A stretch of DNA of 64,000 bases from Polytrichum commune. Taxonomy: Eukaryota > Streptophyta > Polytrichopsida > Polytrichales > Polytrichaceae. Numbering within the stretch: the stretch's first letter is position 1; every line of letters starts with the position of its first letter. Shown here in pieces: positions 11,817 through 23,885 of the stretch. The translations under genes and the position numbers were made by a program. The DNA is taken from NCBI GenBank assembly GCA_950295325.1, contig OX485804.1, forward strand, positions 61,906,533-61,970,532, written 5' to 3'. The notes under the pieces are model-generated. The model saw only the letters and a list, made by a program, of their open reading frames with translations. It made no database searches and had not been told where the DNA came from.

Positions 11817-12332
11817 TAATGCCCCCTCCCCACCTGACTTTAGCTAAGCTTAAAAGTTGGTTCTAAAAACACAGCCTTCACACCATCGACATTATCTAGT
11901 GCGGAGCCTAGTTGGCAAATGATGTGGCATGGTTTAGAAGTGGAGGTTTTAAGCCTCAAGCACCGACCCTTCCATCGATACCTAGACTTGAGGCAAGAAT
12001 GTAGGACCTTTAAAGGTGCCGCCTCCCGCCCTTGTGATTGGTTGCTTTTAGTCTTAGGGCACGAGGAGCTCCAGTAACAAAAACCGATGGTAAGATAAAT
12101 GAGTAATAAGGCATTCGGGGATGGGACAACAAGTATCCAACATTCATTTCTTGATAGATAAAACAATGAACATGTGTGAAAGCTACTTAATCAAAACCTA
12201 CTTGAAAATCTCCGGAGCAAGTTCTTGTAGGTGCATTGGGATAGCCGGATGCCTCCGCTATAACCAAGGGAGCTTTACCCGGGTTTTAGGAACTTTGGTT
12301 ATTTGGTAAAGTCAAGTGGGGAGGGGGCATAA
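11817..12332. mobile_element. MITE, 510 bp, TAA target duplication
   Basis: The ends are TGCCCCCTCCCCACCTGACT at 11820 and its inverse (AGTCAAGTGGGGAGGGGGCA) ending at 12329, flanked by TAA at 11817-11819 and 12330-12332. Long termini plus a TAA duplication fit a Harbinger-derived (Tourist-like) MITE. A diverged copy in opposite orientation lies at about 18460-18990. Confidence 0.72.
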
Positions 12333-12887
12333 GGTTGAGTTTCCATGTAGGCCACTTGCCCACCAGATGCTAGTGTGAATAAGGACAAACCCGCCCAAAT
12401 GTAGAGGGAATCTGGTGGGGTAGGGTTCGTACATGCCAACTAGCTACTCCCATCTTCTCAAATCCGAGCCCACCTACTAACCTCCTCCTCCAAGATAAAC
12501 CCTCCCCCTCCTCTAGGGTAAAACTTCCTCCTCCTTTAGGTAAAAAACTCCTTTTAAAAGCGGTCTTCAATCCTTCGGTGATCGACACTTGAAAGCTTGA
12601 AATTATTAATGAGCACATGAAAGTCTAGCAGCATGTGTCCATGGCCCTCCACATTCTAGCAAACCACTAGAATGTGGTTGGATGGCAGCTTGTGCTTAAC
12701 TACATGTGAACACCTCCAACCCACTAGATACTATTATCTAGAATCTAGTGGACGAGCGGCCTGCATGGAAGCTCGCTGTAAGTCTACTCCTGTGAGTCTC
12801 TTGAACCGAAATAGGTGCCTGGATTTCCTAAATATAATGACACAAACTGTTCACAATCCAATCAAATCTCCTAGGCTCTTACAGTAC
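12333..12887. other. Partial MITE end and small hairpins
   Basis: From 12333 the sequence GGTTGAGTTTCCATGTAGGC matches the terminus of the hairpin MITE at 32965-33085, so a fragment abuts the previous MITE directly at a shared TAA. A perfect 11-bp hairpin (CCACATTCTAG) lies at about 12650-12678. No gene seen. Confidence 0.45.
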
Positions 12888-13696
12888 CTGTAAAATTTGG
12901 CTTTTGGCATCAGGAGTCAATACGCATGGGACCTGCAAAGCAAACAAATATCTTGCACACAATTTTTTTTTTAAATTAAAAAAAATTGTTCCTCAAATAT
13001 GAGAGCCATACAAGGAATGTGAAGCTTGGAAGTTGGAACATGTGAGCTCTTATCCACTTGATTGTGGCACAGAACATTTTTACTGGACTGCTTTTTTGTC
13101 ATGAACTAGAGCAGGACAAATAAGTAACAATGTGGACAGCACTGCTTGGGATGCAATCATTGCAAGGGAAACATCAGAGGCCGGAATCAGTTTTGCACCA
13201 ATATTTTCAAATCCTCTTATGATTTCCATCTACTGAATCAATTATTTCTGAATTTACTAAATCTGCTCCAATGGCACTGAAAACATTGTCAATGGCCAAG
13301 TGCGATTCACAATATTTGTCCTTGTCAGGATCTTGTTTTAGACAAGAATTCCAGATTTTAGTAACCAGTACACAACAAACTAGAATCAAGAGAGATTGCT
13401 AATCTAAATGCCTTAAGAGTTACATACTCAACCAACAACAAACAAAAGGAAGCAAACTAGAACGAGAATAAAGCAGAAAGCAAACAGACGTTGCAGCTAT
13501 AGCCAAATGATGGCAAGCCATTTGACTACCCAAAACAATCTGCTCACAGAAGCCACCTTCCACAACATATTTTACATGGGCACTTTACAAGACAAATGCA
13601 TGGTACATAAACTTCAGGGTTGCATTTACCTGGCAGAAAGAAATAAATACGTGCCTCCTTTTCTCCAAACACCTCACTCCAGTGCATGTAGTCATC
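12888..13696 (-). CDS. Exons of an unidentified spliced gene (partial)
   Basis: Three blocks look like real coding exons. 13630-13696: after a pyrimidine-rich TTTTCCAG, the frame reads DDYMHWSEVFGEKEARIYFF then LP, followed by the donor GTAAAT. About 13085-13205: GAKLIPASDVSLAMIASQAV followed by LSTLLLICPALVHDKKAV, ending at a GTAAAA donor candidate. 12888-12932: VPCVLTPDAKSQILQ, 45 bp, phase 0, flanked by TTTGCAG and GTACTG. A further frame at 13215-13335 (DPDKDKYCESHLAIDNVFSA) may be another exon. I do not recognise the family. The exons may belong to one gene that starts further right, or to a decayed one; joining them is an inference. Confidence 0.4.
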
Positions 13697-16600
13697 CTGG
13701 AAAAGAAAGAAAACTGTGAGAAGACAAGTTTTGTGATCTAAAATCAAATCCATTGCTGGAAAGCTTACAATAAGTACTCCATATTAAAGTGATTGCCTTC
13801 CATATTACAAGTCATAATTATTTCCACTCTTGGCGAATAGTATTGCAGACTCCACTTGTAAAAACCAAACTTGAACTCGACAATCACCATAATGTTTCAA
13901 CTTGTAAAAGTGCAAGAAATCAGTAAGAAATATTGACGAAAATACCAGATATCATTTATTGACCAACGCACCTCAAAACTTGCATGCTCATTGACAGCGA
14001 CACTGTAGAATTCTGAATAAGGAATTACTTATTTTCTGTGATCATCAATAGCTGTGCTGCTCTGAATAGAATTTTAAAAAAAAAGCTGGTGTTAAGTTTG
14101 CCAATAGATTTCTGTCAGACTAAGATAGTCCCTTTAGTGTAAGTTATGTTTGGAGTTACATGTTGCTATAACCTTTTACCAAGATTTTCATTTTCTACTC
14201 AGATAAGACAAATTGATAATCCAATAAACAGTTATAGTAACATGTAACTCCAAATGGTAACCCACACTAATAGGACTATTTAGTGTTGTTCCACATTGTT
14301 CACGACTTCCAAGTAAGAATGGGCCAGACAACATAGAACATCTCCAAAAAATTGATTGTATTCCTCACACAAAATGACCATCAAAAACACCCTTGGAATA
14401 CGTTCTTAGCCAGTGGTTGATTTCCTGTCAGAAAGTTAGGAGCTAAAAATTCAGTACAAAATCCTCTTGCAACACCACACAGAAAGTAAGTGCTCTAGCA
14501 TATCAATTTAAGCATCATTCGTAGCCACTTGATATGAAAGGATTTCCGATGGCAGGATCTCAGCTTCATAAGGAAAAAATCAATCTAAGTCTTTCAGCAG
14601 ACAAAGAGATGCGGCAGAAAACAGCAATGATGACGGATGGAAATCAAATCCCCACTGCCAATGACCAATGTTAAAATAAAATTAGACTTTTCACTTTCAA
14701 TGTATTTCAGCCATACCACACAGCTAAACAACATAAATAGGATGGAAGAGATACGAATTGAGATGAGTCTACACTCCCCAAGCCTAAGAGTGGTACCCTA
14801 TCTCTGTAGATGCTGTTCTTAGAGTCTCAAACTTACATGTCCATCGTGTATAGCAGTCACAAGTTCACACCACTAGCCAATATTTTTGTCACTTCCTAAT
14901 AGTTAAAAGCACACTTGAACATATCATTTTTCTAGCCTTGAACAATGTATTCTAAAAATAAGATGTGAATGCACATCCTCTGCCACAACTCAGGAAGCGA
15001 CACAATAACTCGGTGAAATGACACCAACCGCACAGAAAAGCTTTGCTAGTAAGGAAATCAAAGTCTCCCTCATTGGTGACTAAGCTTAACATTTGGACTC
15101 CTTGGTCTTCTCCAATACAGAGTAATTGGTTCTTTTGAAGAGGGTAATCAGGATCCTTGCAACATCTACTTTAAAGCGTATCTCATAACAGTGATACCAA
15201 TTGGTGGCAGGATAATTTTCAGGATCAGAATAAGCAGGGATACGAGAACAAGATAAGCAGGGACACTTTAAAGTGACAACTTATCAGATCCAAACCATTC
15301 AAGGACCTTCAAAAGGATTTAAGTGCAACCCAGATAACTACACCATCACTCCACCTTGCATAGTATGACAAGCTTACTCAATTTCTCTTTTAACACTTCA
15401 TGTTCTGACAACAAGCCGTCCATATATAGAGACTTCCAATTTAATCGGATCGTGTAATGGGTAGGATACGTACGCATCCTCTGCAATAAGAGGGATCTGC
15501 AGACCAATAAGAAGTACCTGCAGCCAATCCCACCTTGCAGTTAGGAGTTTACCATCTGCTGCCATTTGGAAAAGACCATGAGCACGGAATAACATATATT
15601 TCTAGAGTTAATGCTACTTGGAGAAATACATTCTGCAAATGAATTGTATCCGCTTACATCAAGGCGAGTGCATATAAAGGCAGACGTAAGCATGAAGCAA
15701 TGTACTGCCACCGGACATCCAGGACACTAAAATATGATATAACAATTCAACAGATCTACCCTTGTCCAAAGTGGTTTCCGAGTACTCAAGTATGCTCTCA
15801 AACTAGCGAATCATGGCCTCCCTTAGCTTTTTCACTATCTGCACAAATATACAATAACTCATTCTCAAAGAAGCACAGAAATATGTCAACTGTAGAAAGT
15901 CGTTCAATATGAAGGTGAACCATACAAATATCTTCAGATGCAACAACATGCAAAATTGCCAGGCAGCTGAAAGAGCCTGGATTGACAAGTCCATATTTTG
16001 CATTCTCAAAATGAAAATGAATGGCTCAGTATTTTAGAGTACAAGTAGCACCTCAGGTTTGTAGAGCTGTAAAACACCATGATATGTGTCTCGGATTAGT
16101 GCAATGTCCACACTTGTTCTTAACTGCCACCACTCCAATTTCAGCCCATCTTTACCTCTAAGTTCCATGCTAGATTAATGGCCAAGTAATTTGGTTCATG
16201 AGCATTATGAATTTCAACCACAAAATGTAGCACAAGACAACCTACTTGAAGATTTTTCACGAGTTAGTAAAACATCCAAGTGCAAACTCATAAACAACCG
16301 TTTTACGACTTAAATTTCAAAACATCTCAACAGCGGCTCATAGAAGGCTATTATCATGATGACATGCACAGCAGCACTTAGGTTGCAACTATTACCCTTT
16401 TCTGATAACATCATATTCAGCAAAAGATATAATTTGCTGAATAGGTTTTCAACATTATATACTTCAAACAAGTCACATTGCAACCAAAAGAAGACACTTT
16501 TATATGCAACACATACATAGATCAACATACTTAAATTGTGTAGCTTTCTCTGAGACTTTAATTTCTAATTCTCAGCCCTAATTTGCCTTAATCAAGAAGT

Positions 16601-17960
16601 ATTACAATAAACTTAGAATATTGCATCTCCAAAAGAAGTTCCAAGAAATCTAATCAGATCATCTTTTACACAGATGGTTCCAAATGTCCACGGAAACCAT
16701 ACTAGAGTGTAACATGGATCTTCTGGGGGGAGCCCTTAAATATACTCACGCCAGTGCCTTGTACCTCGAATACATTGCAGGAATCCATGTGTCCAACAAA
16801 CTTGTTAAAAATAGCAACTTCTAAATTGAGACTCCAAATTAGGTCAGGAATATTGCCCCGTTGTCATGGTCCGCCACAAGAGAGATCGAAACTTTGCACA
16901 TCATGGCAGTTCAACAAATTTTATATAGCCTACTGATCTGTGATTTATGCCCATATAATCATGGAAGGAGAAACACACCCAACTACTCACGAGACCAATT
17001 ATCTTGTTTCGATCAAATTTCCAGTGACTTCCAATAACTTCCTCCCATCCGATCAAAATAAAGACCAAATCCGCGCCATCCCTGTACTCATCGAGGGCTT
17101 TCAAGAGCGGGACCATCAGCCCTGTGACCAAAACATTACCATGTAGCGAGGCCCAGAATATCAAGATTCAGAAACCAACCTGTACTAGTTTCAGGAGTAG
17201 TGGTACTTGGAGAGGTTCAAAACCGACACCGTGCCTGTTGTCCACGACCTTCACCCTTGCTGCTTCTTTGCCAGATACTTCACTGGCAAGCCTTAGCCAT
17301 GGGCTGCATTTACGATCGCAAATTTTGCGCCCCTTACCTAGGGCTCGGACAACGAATAGATCCACAAACAACATACACAAATACATTGAATACAGAAACA
17401 AATCAGAAACTCACTCCGAACAGTGAAATCAAACGCAAGCAACATATCCAAAAGAGTTCCGTGCACGGGAAGGTTAGTACTGAATAGTAAAGGGGCACAA
17501 AATTTGGCTGCGTGCGTAATGTTTGGAAGGAGAGAAGAGAATGGTGAGAATTGTAGGGCAGCGTGTGATTGATATAGGAGCGATTGAGGCCCAATTTGGA
17601 GCAGCAGCTGAGATCCAAGGAGATATAAGCACCTTGCATGCCAATAAATCCCTGTGTGCATCTTCACGATCCAGGACCAACGGCCACGCTTGTCATTGGC
17701 ATACAACACGATCTCAGATCCCATCTCTTATCCATCTCTTCCCAAGGAACAGGGATCGCCTCATCGTCTTCCGGTGCTTCAAGGCACAGATTTCTAGGCA
17801 TCCTCCGCTGACAATTTGCATGCTTAACTATCAACCGCTCCTGTCTCATCAATCTCTAACCTCCCCACAGTAGGTTCCTGCTGCAAGCTTCGATCGTACT
17901 CGCTCCTTGGTCCGGGGCGTAGGCGCTTCCGCTTTTCGCGAAGCTCCATCGCCACGGGGA
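13697..17960 (-). other. Possible upstream part of the unidentified minus-strand gene
   Basis: Several short minus-strand stretches could be exons, for example around 16960-17130 (VPLLKALDEYRDGADLVFIL) and 17200-17300 (SPWLRLASEVSGKEAARVKV). A possible start is the ATG at 17949 reading MELREKRKRLRPGPRSEYDR. The GC content rises near 17650-17960, as expected near a promoter. None of these could be tied to a family and splice sites were not resolved, so I give no gene model. A small MITE lies at 14125-14285. Confidence 0.25.
14125..14285. mobile_element. Foldback MITE, TTTGGAGTTACATGTT family
   Basis: The inverted arms at 14125-14176 and 14231-14284 share TTTGGAGTTACATGTTRCTA and an outer ATAGTCC-TTAGTGT block. 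It belongs to a family of short elements also seen at 21211-21430, 23886-24062 and 46921-47142. Confidence 0.65.
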
Positions 17961-18460
17961 TACCAGCTCGCCCAACGACACGGTCATGGGGTCCCCATGA
18001 CGTGGCTCTCTTTCTCTCCTATTCAGAGAGACTCCTAGGGCTGGCTATTTCATGGCCCAGCTTTTGCTGCCCCTCTGCTGTTTTTTTTTTTTTTTTTGCC
18101 GCCGGGCAGGCAAAGCAGCTATTGTATGGCACTGTGAAAAAAGTTGTTGCAGCCAAGGCAAGCTACCATGCAGGCTATAGAATGTAGTAAAAATGTAGAC
18201 TGTCTTTTACCCCAACGTAATAAGCATATTGTCTGCGTTTTACTCGACCGTAAAATAAAATAAAATGTGTGTAATCGAAATTGTTTATAGTTTTGTTCAT
18301 TTTTTACTTTCTTTTTATTATTCAGCCCAGGTTCTTCAAGGGCCACCGGGGCTATGGAAGCCCAGGTAAGGTGTCCAACCCTTCCAGAGTAGGCTTGAAT
18401 CAAGAGATGGACAATTGAGATTGGATGGTTGAGGTCTTTGTCCTATCAAAAACCTTCACA
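17961..18460. other. Intergenic; poly-T tract
   Basis: A run of 18 T lies near 18080-18097 next to a GC-rich CCGCCGGGCAGGC. No gene is recognisable. Confidence 0.4.
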
Positions 18461-18990
18461 TAATGAACCCCCCCCCTCCCAAATAAGATAGAGCCAAAAA
18501 CTGGGTAAAAACTCTCTTGGGTATGGCGGAGGCATCCAGCTACCCCAATGCATTTACAAGAACTTGCTCCAAATATTTTTTAATAGGTTTTAGTTGAGTA
18601 GCTTTCACACATGTTCATTAGATTTATTTTTTCTATCAAGTAATGGCGAGTTGGATAGTTTTGTCCCATCCCTAAAAGTCTTACCACTCATCTAACTTAT
18701 CATACCATCCATTTTTGTTAATGGGGCTCCTCATGCCCTCATGGCTAAGACTAAATGCAACCAATCACAAGGGTTAATTGGAACCAACGCATTTAAAGGT
18801 CCTACATTCTTACCTCGTCTTTAGGTACCGATGGGAGGGTTGATGCTCGAGGCTTACAAACTCCGCTTTTAAACCAAGCCACATCCTTTGCCAACTAGGC
18901 TCGAGACTAAATAGCGTCGATGGTGTGAAGGCCACGTTTTTAGATTCAACTTTTAGGCTAAGCTAAAGTAAGGTGGGAATGATGCATGAG
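18461..18990. mobile_element. Diverged, inverted copy of the 11820-12329 MITE
   Basis: Reverse-complemented, this stretch follows 11820-12329 over most of its length. Shared blocks include the GCGGAGGCAT segment, the GAACTTGCTCC segment, the CACACATGTTCATT segment, the ACCATCGACGCTAT-like segment and the TTTAGCTTA terminal block. The ends are worn (the C-rich end is at 18467). The two copies flank the 12.9-18 kb region as inverted repeats. Confidence 0.7.
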
Positions 18991-19199
18991 TTAAGTTGGA
19001 TAATTGAAGAAAAGGCTACTATCGGTAACAAAATGGTGACCAATTGAGAACTGAAAATAAGGGTACCTAAGTAGTATAGCAAACCCGCACACTCGAAGAC
19101 AGTGTCTAGGAAGATTTTTGACCATAATCAGTCAAGATCCTAGTGTTTCCAAATCCAACTAATTACATATTATGATCTTTCGGGAATTTTTAATTAATT

Positions 19200-19335
19200 T
19201 GAGGTATATTCCATATATTCCTCTTAAATGATCGGTAATTTTCCGGAAGTCTTAAACTTCAACCGGTTATGTCTCAAATTCCACTTGTTCATATGTAACT
19301 AGCAATTGGTTCTTCCCCGTGCATTGCTCAAAGGA
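19200..19335. repeat. Dispersed repeat (GATCGGTA...CTTCAACC family)
   Basis: Shares ATTCCTC-AATGATCGGTA, then CTTAAACTTCAACCGGTTAT and CATATGTAACTA, with copies at about 22608-22700 and 58890-58990. The element type is unknown. Confidence 0.6.
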
Positions 19336-19564
19336 GAGGAGGGAAGCCATTAATTATTACCCTTAGCACATAATCATGCAAGAGGACATGCAAATGTTGA
19401 CGTGGCATGTTCCCGTTGGACATGAGAAGGACATTTATATACCTATCCCACAGCAAGTCGTCCTTGTGGAACATTGTTTGTTTTATCATAAAGGTACATG
19501 TGTGTTACTTGGATCTTTTCTCTCAATGCACCCAGTTCTAATAGGATATGAATTATGCAATTAA

Positions 19565-19900
19565 TGCAATATGATTAGCAAATCCAAATCGTGTCCATAG
19601 CCATTTTCCTCGTGAATTTTATAGATCATATGAATATATATTTTTTATTATGAAAGTGAAGATTACCGTGTTCGTTAAGACAACATATGGGTCTCCCCCC
19701 ACCCCAACTCTCCATCATGTTGACTATTGGGAGTAGAATTGTCGAGAAGAAGTCTATGGGCGATGAAAGTAGCTTGTGGATTCTGGTGAGGCCACGTTGC
19801 ATGTGCTTTCTCGACCGTCGGATTTGACCGATGTAACCCTCCTCCCTTGATCTCCTCCGTTCCTGCCACCACTCATCCACTGCGTGTGCATACAGACAGA
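19565..19900. repeat. Dispersed repeat with copies at 43.4 kb and 62.0 kb
   Basis: The left half (ATGATTAGCAAATCCAAATC through TGTTGACTATTGGGAGTAGA) matches 43415-43572 in the same orientation. The right half (TCGAGAAGAAGTCTATGGGC through CACTCATCCACTGCG) matches the reverse complement of 62050-62195. No coding capacity; probably a non-autonomous transposon or a segment of one. Confidence 0.65.
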
Positions 19901-19979
19901 CAAAGAAGACAGACAGACACTCACTCTCTTCACCTTCCCGATTACGATTTCTTTGTCGATTCTCTTCGCCAGAGGTCAT

Positions 19980-21210
19980 CTGATTACGTTAGCATAACAT
20001 GAGCGTGTAATCAATTTTTTTGTAAACACATGGTTTTTTGGTGTTGGTTCTTAGATTTACAACTAATCACATATCACTAAAATATTACATCGTGTTTAGA
20101 TCTATATTGTTTCTAAACCCATAGGTGTCTAGACTACTATTGTGTTTGATTTAGACATGTCAATCATACATCTGAAATTCATTGCAAAGTTCAACTTGAC
20201 TTCTTCAAGTTGTCCTCTCACCAATTATGAACTAAGGTAGAGGGTGCTAAAACCGACACCCATAAATGCCTCCCAATCGTCAACATTCTACTGCCTTGAA
20301 CCATTCCGCATGGTGTAGGAGTGCCCGGGCCCACAAGGAGATGATTTTAGGTGTCATTAGTGGTGCCACATCATACCAGCCTCTACTACCTTCATGTAGG
20401 GTAAGTAACATGCCTCTCATACCTTGGGAAAGAGAGGTAAATGGGTGTATTGTAAATACATTTATCACATATTCAAGTCTCTATGCAAGGTTGATTATGA
20501 CAATGATAAATTCATTCACGCTCCAGCATATACCTATAACGAGGTCATGCAACTCCTTGAGCTCACACGAGTTGTTGAGCATGAGTAGTGAAGCTAGTGT
20601 AACGTTTGCCATATAGTTTTAAAATGTCATTGAGTGACATTATATGTACAAAAACTTATGTGGTTGCCCATACAAATGCTTCGGAATATTAAAATAAAAT
20701 TTAGAATTTGACTGAAAGTGTTTCCACATGTACATGGTAATAGGCAACCATCGTTCATGTTACTGAAATGCTTGTTATTAAATTTTAATTCAATAAATAA
20801 TAAAGTAGCCAATAAAGTGGACCCTAACATATGCAAATTTGATAAATTTGCAATCATTGCTCACATGTGACCGCTCACTACTCATGTCTAAGCTTCCCTC
20901 AGTCCTCATCATATGCAAAGGTTGTCATACACAGGGGCTAGAAATTGGTTTAGAAAGCTAGTGATTTTGACTTTGAACATTCATCATATATTCACATGAG
21001 GCTAACTTTTTTTTCTTTGTACCTTTTTTAAGCCCAAAGTCTTATATATATATATATATATGAACCACATGGCCATATGTATGTGCAATAGCTTAAAGTG
21101 TTGGTTTAAGCATCCTCTACCTTAGTTGCTCGTCATTAGGTGAGCCCAACCAAGAAATATGTTGGACTATGTGACTTTTTTGATTGAGATGAATAAACTT
21201 AAATGTGTAC
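19980..21210. other. Intergenic, nothing recognised
   Basis: AT-rich sequence with a short (TA)n microsatellite at about 21041-21061. No supportable gene. Confidence 0.4.
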
Positions 21211-21430
21211 ACTAAAGATTTTTATTAGTGTCACTTACTATTTGGAATTATGCAATGCTTTATTTATTGATTGTATATCTCATTTTTTTTATCAACAAAG
21301 GTCAAATTGATTATTTGGACATTAGTGATCATCAACATATTTACTTGGTAAAAAAATTATATTAATAGCGATAAAATAAATCATTTTTTAACTCCAAATA
21401 GTAAGTGATACTAAATATCATATTTAGTGT
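21211..21430. mobile_element. Foldback MITE, CACTTACTATTTGGAGTT family
   Basis: Inverted arms: left ATTAGTGTCACTTACTATTTGGAAT at about 21220-21246, right AACTCCAAATAGTAAGTGA followed by TACTAAATATCATATTTAGT at about 21390-21428. The loop of about 140 bp is AT-rich without coding capacity. Confidence 0.68.
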
Positions 21431-21754
21431 AGTTATTGTTAGAAAGATTGCACAAAAGGCATAATCTCTTTGTTAAGGCTCCGCCTAATAGGGTGGCATA
21501 TGAGTGTGAAAACAAATTGTATGGTATCAACATGGTGCACTATGCAATTTAAGATAGTCTTTGCTCACATTGTCATTAACTCGATTTTATCATAAAACAC
21601 AAGCTCTATTTTTCATAAATAACCAATGTTAGGTAATCCGACATTGAATTTGAGCATGTAGACCCTACCTTGCTCAAGAATCCTTTTGGTGCAAGGTGGG
21701 GTTTATTGCCAAGCTTGCGGCGGGTGGGCTTTTGGCTTCCTACCTACCTGGCTA

Positions 21755-21866
21755 GTTTTTTTTTTTTTTTTTTTTTTGTTGTCAAGTAGAGAGAATATTT
21801 CACAGCTGGAATCGAATCGCCAACCACTTCAATTCGGAAATGAGTACCTCTCCACTATCACCCGGT
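21755..21866 (-). mobile_element. tRNA-derived SINE with poly-A tail
   Basis: Read on the minus strand, ACCGGGTGATAGTGGAGAGG contains an A-box-like TAGTGGAGAGG. About 33 nt later GATTCGATTCC matches the RNA polymerase III B-box consensus (GGTTCGANTCC) at most positions. A short body follows, then a run of about 21 A (the T run at 21755-21776). This is the layout of a tRNA-headed SINE. It is not a functional tRNA, since the acceptor and anticodon stems do not fold convincingly. Confidence 0.5.
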
Positions 21867-22486
21867 AGTTTAGGGTCATCTTGGACCCTTTATTTTTCAA
21901 AAGGGCTGCCACTATGGTAGTACGCATGTTGTCACACCGAGCACGAGGAGTATGCTTTGAATCGGCTAAGTCCATAAACGTCGACTTAGAGATGATTTGC
22001 CACTGCCATGAGGAGGATGAGTGCCACCTCTATATGACTCGGGATTCATGGTGTCTACTTAAACTTATCCATTGTGAAGGTGAAAACATAGTTGATTATA
22101 TTATAACTTATGAATGATTATTTTAAGATATTCAAACTCCGAAAATAATGTCAAAGACCCTAAATTAGTCTATTGTGATGAATTGGAATGAATTGGCCCT
22201 CGACCCTTGTAGGAGTTTTTTTCAACCATGGCCGCTTCATTTATGATGGATGAGTTTATGTAGACACCATGAATCCCAAACTCTTTATCTCATCCCTCAA
22301 TGATAACAAAAATATATATAATTCTATTCTATTATTGTAATTACTCGACCTTATCTGTTATTTTCATTGTAGCGTTTATGTGTAGTAAAAATATTTTTGA
22401 TATATTTGGTAATCAATGTAATTAACACTCTTCCTTATGGAAATCACATATAAGAGTTGCTTTGCTACAAGTAGCAAGATTCCTTA

Positions 22487-23446
22487 GAGCAAGCCCACTC
22501 GTTCCTGGATCTGCATCTGCATCCGGCAATGAAAAGTGGCCTCCGTCCAGAATGCAGATGCAGACCCAGGCATACGTGCCACTCATCCTGCATCACTTTT
22601 TTTCACTAACTTCAAAGTTCCTCTATAATGATCGGTAGGTTTCTGAAGTCATGAACTTCAACCCGTTATTTCTTGAACTCATTTGCAAGTAAGTAAGTGA
22701 GCTGACGAATTTCCCCAGATTTACCCTAATTCTCATGTGGTTATTTCTCAAACTCATTCTCAAGTAAGTAACCCAGCTCAACGAATTCCCCCATATTTAC
22801 CCTAACTTTCATGTAATTATTTCTCATGTGGTTATTTCTCGAACTAATTTTCAAGTAAGTAACCGAGCTCAAGAATTCCCCCAGATTTACCCTAACTCTC
22901 ATGTGGTTATTGCTCGAACTAATTTTCAAGTAAGTAGCCCAGTTCAACAATTCCCCCAGATTTACCCCAACTCTCATGTGGTTATTTCTCATGTGGTTAT
23001 TTCTCAAACTAATTTTCAAGTAAGTAACCCAACTCAACAATTCCCCCAGATTTACCCCAACTCTCATGTGGTTATTTCTCATGCGGTTATTTCTCAAACT
23101 AATTTTCAAGTAAGTAACCCAGCTCAACAATTCCCCCAGATTTACCCCAACTCTCATGTGGTTATTTCTCGAATTCACCTGTAAGTAAGTAAGTGAGCTG
23201 TGGAATTCACGCAGGTGCCTTGTCTTATTTGACGTGTACCCTTAAGGGGTTGCGTCTTGTTCAAATAGCATATTCCCTGCATAAGTTGACGTTATGCAGG
23301 GAGGGTTGCAGTGCCTGCAATACTTTTCATCCGGAATTAAAATTATCAGGGACCACTGGGCGTCGTTCCTGCATCCGCATCTGCATCGCGGATGTAAAAG
23401 TGCAGATGCAGATGCGGATGCAGGGTGAGTGGCCTTGCCCTTGCCC
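22487..23446. repeat. GCAAG-CCACTC hairpins flanking a ~75-bp minisatellite
   Basis: Two related hairpin segments lie at 22487-22590 and 23345-23446. The second has a perfect 20-bp stem, CCTGCATCCGCATCTGCATC, at 23368-23387 and 23405-23424. The outer ends GCAAGCCCACTC (22489) and its inverse-like GAGTGGCCTTGC (23427) could be the termini of one 960-bp element, but no target duplication was found. Between them (about 22615-23205) lie roughly seven units of 72-91 bp built on CCCCCAGATTTACCC, TCTCATGTGGTTATT and TTTCAAGTAAGTAACC. Some units carry an extra 16-bp TCTCATGTGGTTATTT. The frames open across it on both strands are artefacts of the repeat. Confidence 0.75.
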
Positions 23447-23449
23447 AAA

Positions 23450-23585
23450 GAAGAAGAAGAACTCTGGTCTCCATAGGAGGCCGGAGTGAATAAAGTGTAT
23501 GTTCGTAGAACATCCTAGGCCATGCCTTACGGCAATAGCTTTGGATGTAAAACTACTTCGCCCTTTGTTACTATGCCCACTATTT
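23450..23585. repeat. Dispersed repeat, copy 1 (near-identical to 25510-25635)
   Basis: The stretch containing GGAGGCCGGAGTGAATAAAG and TATGTTCGTAGAACATCCTA through ACTACTTCGCCCTTTG matches the copy about 2 kb downstream in the same orientation, with only a handful of differences. Function unknown. Confidence 0.75.
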
Positions 23586-23885
23586 CAATCCAATTATCTA
23601 TTCATATGATGTGTTGAAAGCAAGAGCTTAATGGACCAAAGAGTGGTCCAAACAAAACGAAAATAAAGTAATCAATATGTATACAATGGAAGACATGATG
23701 TGGACTATTGTCTATTGTTTCAAATAGGTAGGGGGACAACAATTGCAATGGGTCGGGGCCCGAAATGGCACAAGTCCAAGCTATTATTCTACATCCAAAA
23801 TGGATGCATGCATATATGCCATCTTGAAATGGAAACGATTGTGAGCTTCTTCTTTTTTGTTCAATTTGTTCTAATTATCCCAATT

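Noticed and set aside
17523-17873. Plus-strand frame with VRIVGQRVIDIGAIEAQFGA, reminiscent of ligand-gated channel N-termini
   Set aside because: Only one short block is suggestive, no further domain follows, and the opposite strand also has open frames over the same bases.
21790-21866. Functional tRNA gene
   Set aside because: A- and B-box-like motifs exist, but no cloverleaf or acceptor pairing could be made, and a poly-A tail follows. SINE is the better reading.
22741-23184. Open frames of 118-145 codons on both strands with repeating SHVVISRTNFQVSN-type units
   Set aside because: They come from the ~75-bp minisatellite. Frames are open on both strands because of the repeat, not selection.
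22741-23205. CRISPR-like array
   Set aside because: Units are contiguous and alike along their whole length with no unique spacers, and the genome is eukaryotic.
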